Source of the DNA: Strigamia acuminata
Lineage: Eukaryota > Arthropoda > Chilopoda > Geophilomorpha > Linotaeniidae
Direction: 5' to 3'
Assembly: GCA_949358305.1 (NCBI GenBank)
Contig: OX442314.1
Location: forward strand, 28,321,118-28,381,117
Length of the DNA stretch: 60,000 nt
Shown in pieces: positions 46,533 through 57,100 of the stretch. The stretch's first letter is position 1. Every line of letters starts with the position of its first letter. The translations under genes and the position numbers were made by a program. The notes under the pieces are model-generated. The model was not told the DNA's origin and did not search any database. It was given only the letters and a program-made list of their open reading frames with translations.

Positions 46533-47027
46533 CTGTCTTATCTTAACGTGCTGTAAATTGCTTGAAATGTTGCTTTTTAACCAAAAATCTGTATAATTTT
46601 CAATTTTCACTGCTGCAGAAATCATGCTTCTCACTGGCAAAAGACATTCACGGTATCTTTTGAGTTTGCTTTGCACTGAAGAATCTTCTGGCATTTTTTC
46701 CCAGTATTCGGACAAAGATCCGGTATCGAGACCAAAGAACCTCAATTCTGGGAACGTCATTTCACCTATTGGAACATATTCAATTTCAACTTTGAAATGT
46801 CCATCAAAATAGAATTGGATTCTTTCCATTGTTTGGTAACAACAAATGGTGCCACAAACGATCAAAACAACGAACCAAACTGCCCGGACTAAACTACTCT
46901 TTTGTTTGTTGAAAACATTATCAATAAACTTCATACTATCGTTGCCTGACAGTGAAGTTTGCATTTCTTGCCGTACAAAATGACGAATATGACTTCGACG
47001 AAGCCTAAGAGCTTTCACCGCAGTCAT
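46533..47027 (-). CDS. Copy C exon 1
   Basis: 165 open codons, same borders as copies A and B. TM1 reads SLVRAVWFVVLIVCG. The extracellular start is FPELRFFG. Ser-Gly again stands where most family members have the gating His-Gly. Six or so differences from copy A cluster in the region after FFGLDTGS (residues 110-130). Confidence 0.88.
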
Positions 47028-47039
47028 TTTGCATCAAAT

Positions 47040-47584
47040 TCTACCGTGGTAATGACAATGACAACCTTGGACAAACTCGTGTCAATGCTCAAACTATAAT
47101 TCTTAATTATAGTTTACATCTGTTTGAAAAGTAATTGGTGTCTTGTGCATAAAGAAATCATGAAACTAAATAATTCATTTCTTTGAGATTCAGCTGCTAG
47201 CGTGGGAATATTAGTTGAAAATTCTCAGGATTGATTTTTTTTTATAACCGGTACATGAATTACTAAGAGACCGTATTTCTTCGAATTAAAGTCGCCCTCG
47301 ATTACAAGTTGTGATAAAAATTCAGTATGTGGAATAGAAGTCGCTATCGATCCTAATATTCAAAGAATTTCACAAAAACAATTACTTTAATTTCTTTTGA
47401 ACGCAAAAATTATTTAGGTATTTCGGCTGTAAAATACCGGTACAATATAATAGAACTTGATAATAAAAAAGTGCCAATTTTGAACAACATGTTAACATAA
47501 TTGCCACATTGGCGTTCTGGAGCTGCGTCCACAGAACGTATGCATCTAAACGATTTGAATTAAAAGTCGCCCTCGATTAGAAGT
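47040..47584. other. 5' flank of copy C
   Basis: Paralogous to 23835-24595. It is probable promoter-proximal sequence with no element that I can fix. Confidence 0.5.
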
Positions 47585-48109
47585 CCTGTCCTTATTTAGG
47601 CTGCTAAACCGGAAAGCAATTTTGAAAAATACTACTCCGCGTACTATTTTTTACTTGAAAAACATAGCGTGTTTTATGGTCACTTCAAAGTAAAAAGCAC
47701 AATTTTATTAATTTTAGTGTGCATAACGTGTATTATAGCGTGTATTACAGACGTATAATTTACTCAGTGATCGGTTCTTTATGAAATTTTAATGAATTTT
47801 TTTTCTGTCAGAAAAGTTGTAAATAATAATTATACGCTAAAGTTCATGTTTTAATTTTGTCACAAACATCGTCGCTAATTATATAGTGCAGGCGCGCTTT
47901 ATAAATAAATTGCAAAACATTATTAAATATTAAAAAAAATATTTTCAGTATATGTAAATTAAAAAAATTTCCAATAACTACAACAACGATCTCAACAGTA
48001 TGCATTCACAGGAAATGTGAAAAAGTGTTTACTGGTAGTATGAACGGTTAGTGAGATAAATAAAAAAAAAAGGCCTGGTTAAATTCAAAAGTTCTATTTA
48101 AATATATTT

Positions 48110-48910
48110 AAGATTTCTGTTTTAACTAATAGTTGTGATTTGCAGACCATTTGATAAACTAGAATTATATGTAACATGAAAATTTTGCTAACTAATGGCT
48201 TGAGGATGGTTTCCCATGTGGATATCAGTCCGAATCATCAAATTAAGGGTTTCATGGGCCAATATACTTATAAAAAAGTATTGGAGGATTGTTATGCTTC
48301 CATTTGCAGATGATAAACTGTCTTTGACATGAATATTTCAGCAGGATAATGATCCTAAGCATAAAGTCATGTCGGTTACTCAGTGGTTACAAACCCATCA
48401 CATTTAGGTTTTGACTTGGCCTGCACAATCGCCAGATCTAAATCCTACAAAAACAGCGTGGAATGATGTTGAGAAAGCAGTAAAAAATGCAAAACCTGCA
48501 AATTTGTTGGGATTATTTGACATTATCGAGGGGAAATGAGAAAACATTCCTCTCGAACACTGTATTCGTTTAGTTCACTCAATGCCTCGTAGGTGTGCTA
48601 CGGTCATACAAAATTTTAGTTATCCAACAAAATATTGAATAGATTATTCAAATAAACAATGAATTTCTGAAGAAACAAGTTTTTTATGTGCTTTTTTGAA
48701 TGTTGTGCTAAACTTTTGGTGTAGCAACAATTTGTAAACAAACACTAAAAATTACTATTGATAATTACAATGTATGATTTGTTTAAATGTTTTTGCATTT
48801 TCTAAAAGCAGAATTTAATGCCAAATTCATATTTTGTATCAGAAAGACTTTTTGTCAAAACACAAAATAGTGCAAATGACAGTAGTGGTGCTAAACTTTT
48901 GGCCACCACT
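48110..48910 (+). pseudogene. Tc1-like transposase relic (copy C)
   Basis: Same truncated C-terminal transposase as in copies A and B. It shares with copy A the TGA before the QDN motif, the TAG before VLTWPA, a stop in the last third and the short segment CCTCGTAGGTGTGCTACGG, none of which is in copy B. Confidence 0.85.
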
Positions 48911-48939
48911 GTAAATTCACTGCTTAGCTAAAAACTTAC

Positions 48940-49850
48940 CTCGCGATATGATAAGTGATGATTAACGGTAGCCCGCCATCCGCCATCGTCACAAGTGTTC
49001 TTCTTCCGTTTTTGATCTACTAACTGCTTGAAATAGCTCCATTCACAATACTCATTACGTGTTTGCTTGATTTTCTGCGCTGTTCATATTTAAAATTAAA
49101 ATTATTTTTGAACTTTGAAATTCTGTTTATCAAATTTTATGATGTAATTTTACCTGCGGAATCGTTTCTGGGTGTTAGTCTTGTATAGTCTTGAGTTTTG
49201 ACCTCTCATTCCTTTGTTTTCAGCCGTGTTTAGAGACCAATCGTTCGAGCCTTCAAACCAAGGCAACCATTGCTTTTTCGATGACGTCACTTCTGCGAAG
49301 AGTTATAAATATTTATTGATTATAAGAATTTCAATGCTTAAGAAGATTAATTAATTAATTCTAAATATATTTATGACAATCTTTGCTCTCTACCGTGTAT
49401 AATTCAAAATTTTATCATTTAACTTGAGAAATAACGAAATATAAGCACTGTGATTGGCTGATTTTTTATTTCACTAACAAGTAAGCGACTGGAACAACCT
49501 TCATTTTTAAGGTTTCTGGAAGTGCTGAATTATAATTTAAATATATTCATAGTGTTTTAGAAGTGATTACGATCTGAAATCTCTATTTTTAATGACTATT
49601 CTCGTAGCCGGATTTATAACGGCTGTCTCGATGCTTGCGCGGATACGGCCTACTCGTAAATTCGTGTGGTAGCAAGATTGCTAGAGAAGTATCAAATATA
49701 CTTACACAACTGTATCGTCTATCGCTCCAATTTGGTTCAAAGTTGGCCTGATGGTTGAAGTTTTGCTGTGTTCTGTTGTATAGTTTGGTAAGTTCTCTCC
49801 AAAGGTGGGAAATACCCAAGGTTTATACAGTGGGGCCACGGGCCACGTGA
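48940..49850 (-). other. Three conserved exon-like segments (copy C)
   Basis: Segments 49706-49850, 49154-49292 and 48940-49079 with AG and GT borders. Open frames include KPWVFPTFGENLPNY, QWLPWFEGSNDWSLNTAEN and EYCEWSYFKQLVDQKR. A 7-bp duplication (GGGCCAC) lies at the start of the first segment relative to copy B. Confidence 0.45.
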
Positions 49851-49884
49851 CTTCTCGGGGTGCCCACCAGCCCTTCCAGGAGTT

Positions 49885-50050
49885 CAATTTTAATTTGATA
49901 AAATTTAATTTAATATTTAATTTTAATTTGATAAAATTTTATTTAATATTCAATTTTAATTTGATAAAATTTTATTTAATATTTAATTTTAATTTGATAA
50001 AATTTTATTTAATATTCAATTTTAATTTGATAAAATTTTATTTTAATTCA
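49885..50050. repeat. AT-rich minisatellite, 33-bp period (copy C)
   Basis: About five units of AATTTTAATTTGATAAAA plus AATTTAATTTAATATTC-type spacer, at the same site as the arrays in copies A and B. Confidence 0.9.
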
Positions 50051-50400
50051 GCGTTTTTATGTTCAGCCAGTGGCTTCGCCAACAATGCCTTTGAAAACTG
50101 GCGCCAGGGAAATTGGAGTTGCATTAGGCGCCTACCGGTAGTTGAAGGGTCTGACTATAGGGTCCAAGAGGGTCGCAGTAGGACAGGGGCAAAAGGTATG
50201 GAGGGAACTGACCCAGTTTGCAGTAAAGCAGGGGCAGAGGGGAAATAGGGCACATTAGATGCCAAAAATTCAAAAATTTGTCAAATTTCATTGAAATTTT
50301 GTACAAGATTTTCAAATATTGCTAGAAATTTACCGTAAAATCGCTTGCAACACCACAACCCTTTTTGATGTCATTCAGTTTATAGAAACGGTAAAAACTG

Positions 50401-51104
50401 TCAAAATAGAAGGCGCCTACTGTTTCCAAGCAACCAGCTACAATGTTTAAATTTGGTCTCATTATTACATCAATGCAAATTATTGCCAGCATAAGTTATG
50501 TGAGGAATACATAGCGCAACGCACATGTACAATACTGGTCATAAAAAGGGGGGGGGGGAGTCAACAATAATTATACAGGGTGTCCCAAAAGTCTGAACCT
50601 CCCCAAGTAATTTCCAAAATACTTGAGATATCAGAAAACTGAAGAAAAACTTCCTACTCAATTAGGACACTTTATTGGGTCATACTTGTAAGTAGAAGAG
50701 AGGAAACACAAAAGAAAGGAAATAATTTATTTTGGAAATACATTCCACATGATAGTTTTAAGTTACAAAGCTGAGTAGACTAACATTTCAAACCTTTTTT
50801 TCTCAAAACACGTCACGTGCAAAAATACATAGTCAAGCAGATTTTTCTAAACGCACCTACTTAAATTTTAAATGATTAAACAGGCATTAAAATTCTAACT
50901 ATTTCTCTACATATTAAAGTTAAAATTATTCTAGTTTTTCTACAGGCTATACAGAGAAGTGTTACACACTAAAAAGAAGGATGTTGTACGATAAAACTGT
51001 AGCTATTTTTACCTTCAGAATGTTTCAGTCACTGAAACTAGAAAAACACTGTGCAAATACAGTAATTGATAATTAATAATTGGAAAGCTGCATTTCAGGT
51101 AACT
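50401..51104. other. Spacer and 3' flank of copy D
   Basis: Contains one arm fragment of the CAGGGTGTCCC fold-back family at 50575-50650 and a G run at 50549. From about 50800 it is the conserved gene 3' flank, as at 17834-18290. No coding frame seen. Confidence 0.55.
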
Positions 51105-54100
51105 TCAGATTAGATAGCCTGAATTAATATCTTTTTTTTTAACTTTTTTAACTCGAGAATATAATAAGAGGTGTTCTTTTATATTTATTCTGAGTACCAT
51201 AAACTGATTTACTATCTTTTGCAATAATTCTGGAATTGCAAGAATTGAAAGGCCAAGCATTAGTGCAAAAGAATTTCCAATATCGCAACACAATGCAACT
51301 GCAGTGTAGGATAATATTTGAGTAATCTGTTCAATTATATTATTCAGTGGACTTAAACCAAGAACCTTGAATGGAAATGCTTCAGGATGTTGAAAGTAAA
51401 CATAAGTGTTAAATATTTGTTCTTCACAAGGAGGGTGACATCCACAGTCTTTCGTTATGTCAACTTTTAAGGAATTCTTCATGAATAGTTGTAATGAAGA
51501 AATTGCTTCTTCAGCATTTGCACAGATATTATTTGTTACATTATCCAAAAATGGTAACCTACAAATATAAAGACATATTGCAACTCATTGCAGTAACTCA
51601 TTGTGTCGCCCCTTTCGACTTTCGCCGTGGACTTCCTCCTAGTCCTCTTGTACCGGCCCATACAGAATCTTTAGTAATGTTGCTCACATGCTCACATGCT
51701 CACATTCAATTCTGTGAAGAATTACGACTCACTTGCATCGAACAAAATTATAAATCAATTTTTTGTAACAATCATCCTGGCATAGTTTGTATTTGACGTG
51801 GTCAAGGCAAGATTGTGCTCGTAAGTTTAATCGAACGGTCTAAAATAGAGCAAATGTTTCAAGAATTTATACGTAATAAACTGATGTACGAGTATTACTT
51901 TAATCATCTTAAATGTAATAACAACTAAGGTGTTATCTACAACACTTCTTCTACTTCTGAGAATTGATGGTATTTCAGCATCATTTTGTCGAAAGTATAT
52001 CTACAAAAGAAATTACGATTACCAAACAATTTCTACATTTATACAAATAACTAAACGAAACCACAGTACAAGTAGTTCACCTGCACAATTTACACCTCTG
52101 AACCCATCCATATAAGCAGTTTACCATTAACCATAACTTTCCCTGATACATACATTACGTTACGTTTTCCACATATTCTGAGTGGTGAAAAATATTATAA
52201 AGAACAGTCACCATAGCCAATCTGTACTACAGGACTATTACACAATTGATCAAGACATACAAGATGGCATAAAAGGTGGGCCACTGATGTGTTTAGTCTT
52301 GTATGTGGGTCTAAAGACCATTTATTTGATCGATGTCGAATGTTTCTGATGTCAATTTAGCGTTTTATTTCACACGATGTAAACTTTTACTGCTTTAGAA
52401 TCAAATGCGGTATTTGTATTTGCTTTACGATTGTTCCGTACGAAATTCCGTACGATTTATGTATCTACTAATGAGATTTGTTCTATTTTTCAATGTTAAT
52501 GTTATTATCTGGCACTAGAGTGCCACACTTGTTTTCCTTGCAAAATCCAAGATGGCGCAACACACGGGCGTGTGTTGCCCTGACTGTTTATCCACATCAA
52601 AGTAATGTATTTTCGTTTAATTAAATTGTTTTTAGTAGTTTTAACAATTGTACTTACTTTAAAGCACCTTCTGTGCTCTTTTGTGCGCGAATAAGCGGCC
52701 TTAAGCCGCGCGCTTGTTACGAAACGTATTGCGACGTATCGCAAACGTTCGCGTCGCAGACCGACGCCATTACGGCAATTTGCCGCACGCTTCTCGGCGA
52801 TATCTCGCCGATATCTGCGCCCCTCTGTTCTACATTTGGTAGCAGAGGGTGGTTGCTGCCTAATTCCACGTTTATTTCGTTAATTTTCGACGTATTTGTC
52901 GCGAAATTCGCGACTTGTGCGCCGAAATTCGTTTATTTTCAGGTACCGACGATCCTCGCCTCGTCAGTTTCGTTTTACGAACGTCTACGACGTACCGCCG
53001 ACGTTCCACACAGCCAGGGCTGTTTATCCTACGATCATTTGACTAATTTTGTCCAAATTCTCGCGGGTTTCGCGGTTTTTGAGGCAAATTTATTTATTTT
53101 TGCAGATTTTTCGACAAAACTGGATTTTCGACACTGCTTAGCACGAAGCGGCAGTTCCAACGAGAACCGAACACTAGATTGTTCGCCGCTTAGTTCCCCG
53201 GTGAACGGCGGTTATCACCGATCTGTGCAAGTGGACGAAGAGCCTCGATTTATTCGAGAAGATTTCGGATTTCACATCCGAAATAGCGCTTTCTCCAGCT
53301 TTTCGAGAAAGCTGCGCCGTGCCTTCATTTGCACGAGGATCGCATCCGCGATTGATTCGTCTATTTCTCCTTCTTTCGACTTTACCTTTGTTAGAATTAA
53401 GGGTATTTTGGTGTGGGACCTTATTAGATTCGACACAGCTCTTCGGGCATTCCGTCCACCGCTGTGTTTGTATTTTGTGACAAGGCTGAGCCCTGCGCCA
53501 CCTAGCATTCCCGTGACCCCAGGAGGTCGTAAAGGACGCTAGGGGGACACTTGTCACAAGCTATCAGCTGATTGTAGCATCGGCTCCCCCTTTGAAGGTT
53601 TCCGCCTCGAAAGTGTGTGTGAAGTGCTTCAGTTCAGTGCTCCGAATCGAAGTCAGCATTTGTGCAGTGCTCCAGTATTTAACGTACCATTCCTTGAGTC
53701 AGTGTGTTCGTCGCGTTGTGTCGAGTTTTCCACTCCACAATGAAGAAAGCGTCGGAATTATCGGGCGGAACGGTTCCCGTACTCACCGTTGGGAACTATG
53801 AATCCTGGCAGCGCTCGATGCGCATGCTTCTAAAATCCGAAGGTTTATGGAGACACGTGACCGAGGAAAAGGAGGCCGAGCACCTTGCAACTTTAAATGA
53901 AAAGGAAAAGGACCGTTATGCTGTGAAAAAGGACAAAGCACTTGGTCACATATATATTCACGTCAGTGAAGCGAAACGATCGGCCCTCGACGCTTGCAAT
54001 ACACCTAAGCAAGCATGGGACAAGTTGGCCACCATTTATGCACCGAGTTCCAGGGCCAGACGAGCGGCCATGAGATGGGAATTTTTGAGCCTCCAACTCA

Positions 54101-57100
54101 AACCTGGTGAAGACATGCCTGATTTCATCGGTCGTGTGGACCATTTTGTTCAACAATTAAAAGACGTTGGTGAAAATGTCTCAGAAGAACATCATTCTTT
54201 CCAATATCTCAAGGGTTTACCACCGGAATATTCCCAGGCCACGTTTGCAGTATACCACTGGCCCGACGCAAACTTTACTCCAACCAAAGTGGCGGAACAG
54301 TTATTGTCCGAGCAGATGCGTTTAAAGGCAATGGGATTGACTAACCAACCGTCTGCACATACCTCGAAAGGACAGTTTCGCCAGCGTAATCAATCTCGCG
54401 GACCTCGAGATTTGTCTAAAATCAAGTGTTTTAACTGTGATCAAATGGGTCACTACGCTAATCGTTGCCCTCAACCACCACGTGGAGACGGGAATCAGTC
54501 CACAGCTTCTGTTCAGCGTTCGTCGCGAAGTAAAAGCCGCAGACGTAATAAAAATGCCGCTGCCAAAGTTGAAGACAATCGCCCACGCGGAAGTTCACGT
54601 CCGAAGCGAGAGGGGACATTCTTTTGCAGTGCTCCGCAGATTATTGAGCGTCCTACGGTCCATTTCATGCAATCCAATGAATGGATCGTGGATTGCGGGG
54701 CAACAGATCACGTTTCCCACGTGCGTGACTGGTTTACAGACTTTTCAAATATCCAGCCATTTGATATTGCGTTAGGCCAAGGCAAATCACAGGTGACAGG
54801 ACGAGGGACAGTTCAATTGCTCACGTCGGTCGATGGCGCGGATTGCACCATCAATTTGAAGAACGTTCTCTTTGCGCCGAATTTCGAAGCCAATTTGATT
54901 TCGGTGTCAAAGATTGACAAGACCAATCACCATGTGCATTTCTTTAATGGAGAGGTGAATGTTTATCAGACAGACTTCCGTTCACCTATTATTCGTGCGA
55001 GAGAACGCGGTGGATTATATTATTTGGACGGTTTATGCTCAACGCATCTTGTGACGCCAACTGTTTCAACAATTACTCAACCGCCAGTCCAGATATCACT
55101 CCAACCTGTGCAAACACTTGTCACAACAGAAGTAGATTTCGACAACGTGCCAAAGCCAAAGAAGGGCAAATCAAAACTACGGGAAATTTCAGACTTTCGC
55201 ATAACTTTGCCTGCTATCGAACCAGCGAAGCAAATGCCAGTTCAGCAAACTCCTAACCCTCCTTTACCTGCACAAGTCACCATTCCACCGCCTACCCAGA
55301 AAAATCCCAATATCCAATCCTATGTTGACATCCTAAAGTCCTTGCCACATGCCTTTCTACCCAGCGAAACCTCTAATCCAAAACAGAAGGTTGTTGCTAA
55401 TCCTACTACAGTGAAGGATGCAACTGGTTTGTGGCACAGTCGTCTTGGCCACCTTCATACGAACGCCATGAAGTTGTTAGCGGCCAATGAACAAGTCCAT
55501 GGAATGGAGCCAGCAGAAGTCCGTCAGGAGTTAGCCTGCAATGACTGTCGTATTGCTAAATCTACGAGGGCTTCTCACAAGCCGGACCCACATCCCATGA
55601 CTTCAAAGCCATTAGATCTTTTACACATGGATTTGTGGGGGCCAGCCCCAATCACTTCCTTGGGCGGCTCGGATTATGTATTCACCATAATTGACGATGC
55701 AACACGCTACACCTGGATTTTTCCTCTGACACATAAATCTCAGACATTTGCTGCATTTAAAGACTTCGTCGCCAGAGTTGAGCGGGTTCAGAACACTACC
55801 GTAAAAGCAATCAGATCCGATAGGGGCGGCGAATTCATGTCAAATGAATTCTTGCATTATCTTCAAGAAAAGGGTATCCAGGGACAGCGAACTAACCCCG
55901 CATCGCCACAAATGAACGGGACAGCAGAAAGGATAAACCGGACAATGGCCGACAGTGTCCGATCGATTATTTCAGAAACAAAGCTCCCTGATGCACTCTG
56001 GGCCGAACTCGCTGTTACCTTCGGGTATATAAAGAATAGGAGCCCACATTCCAGACTGAAACATCAAGTCCCATACATTCTTTGGCGACAAAGAGATTTA
56101 TCATTACGCCACCTACGTAAAATAGGATCCAAATGTTGGGTGCATTACACTGCACCGGGACGCAAGAAACTGGAAGCGCGTGCTTGGGAAGGATATCTTG
56201 TTGGCTACGCCACCAGCACTCGCGGCTACAGAGTCTGGAATCCAGTCGAAGACAGAGTATATGAATCTATTCACGTTAAAATCGACGAACATCAATCTTA
56301 TCGGAAGTCTTTGCGAGGTTCAACGCAAAGACCTGATGAAACATTCCTTGAAAACGGCAATGGACAACAATCCGTATCATTTGACGATAATGTCAGATAT
56401 CATCGTTGGCCGAAAGGGTCTGATTCTGATCGCTCTGATAACAGCGATAACGATGATGACAATGGCAATGACAACCAGACTTCAACATCTGCGTCAATGC
56501 ATACACCTCTTGTCTACTTGCCGCCTCCGACGACACCTGAGCAGCGATTATTGGATGCATGTGCGTTGGAGTTACCAAGCTCAGCTAGTTTGAGACAATC
56601 TCAATCGTATCCTATTCTATGGATTCCACCAGATGAGGACGATACAGATGCCGATATTAATAAAATAGATGAACTTTCAATTTATCCTGGAACATCTGAA
56701 TTCACTGGCACGTCGCCCGAACAATCGCCATGTCAAACTCCACCACCTTCACCTGCTCGGTCGCATCGCCAAACTCCACCAACTTCGCCTGACCGATCAC
56801 ATCATCAATCTGAAGCGTCAGCTGGACAGTTGGCTCATCAATCTCCGCCCGGTTCGCCAGCACGATATATCACGTATCGTCGTAAAGGGCGTGGAGCAGA
56901 CTCAGGAAGTCATACTGTACCAGTATTCGATGACACCCCAATGTCTCCTGCTCCGATTCCTCCCATAACAGGAACTGAAGTTCCGGCAGCGACTGAGCGT
57001 CATACAGCACATATGTGGCGACTTGTCGGCGGGAATTCCGAATGTAGTAATTGGAGACGCGAAGAGCATCTTAGAAAAGATCAAGTACCTGGGAAGATTA

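Larger units (their letters stand above)
34348..47027 (-). pseudogene. Two-unit DEG/ENaC channel gene, copy C
   Basis: Exons match copy B one for one: 46533-47027, 46152-46264, 44633-44750, 43852-44181, 43113-43789, 37342-37417, 37185-37273, 35447-35548, 35288-35394, 34348-34795. Exon lengths equal those of B except exon 2 (2 nt longer) and exon 10. Predicted length without lesions is about 850 residues. Lesions: a TG insertion in exon 2 shifts the frame, the exon 2 donor GT is lost, a solo LTR sits next to it, and exon 4 has TGA at 44042-44044 where B has Trp. The exon 5-6 intron is swollen to 5.7 kb by nested transposons. Exons 1, 3 and 5-10 remain open. Confidence 0.88.
47585..50400. repeat. 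Duplicated upstream block, copy C
   Basis: The least interrupted copy. It contains the Tc1 relic (48110-48910), exon-like segments and minisatellite in the same order as copies A and B. Confidence 0.88.

Noticed and set aside
50537-50560. G run as a possible regulatory or telomere-like element
   Set aside because: A simple homopolymer with no repeat unit or conserved context.
52673-53542. 289-codon frame crossing the 5' LTR of copia 2
   Set aside because: It spans LTR and leader, has no recognisable domain, and gag has its own start at 53740.
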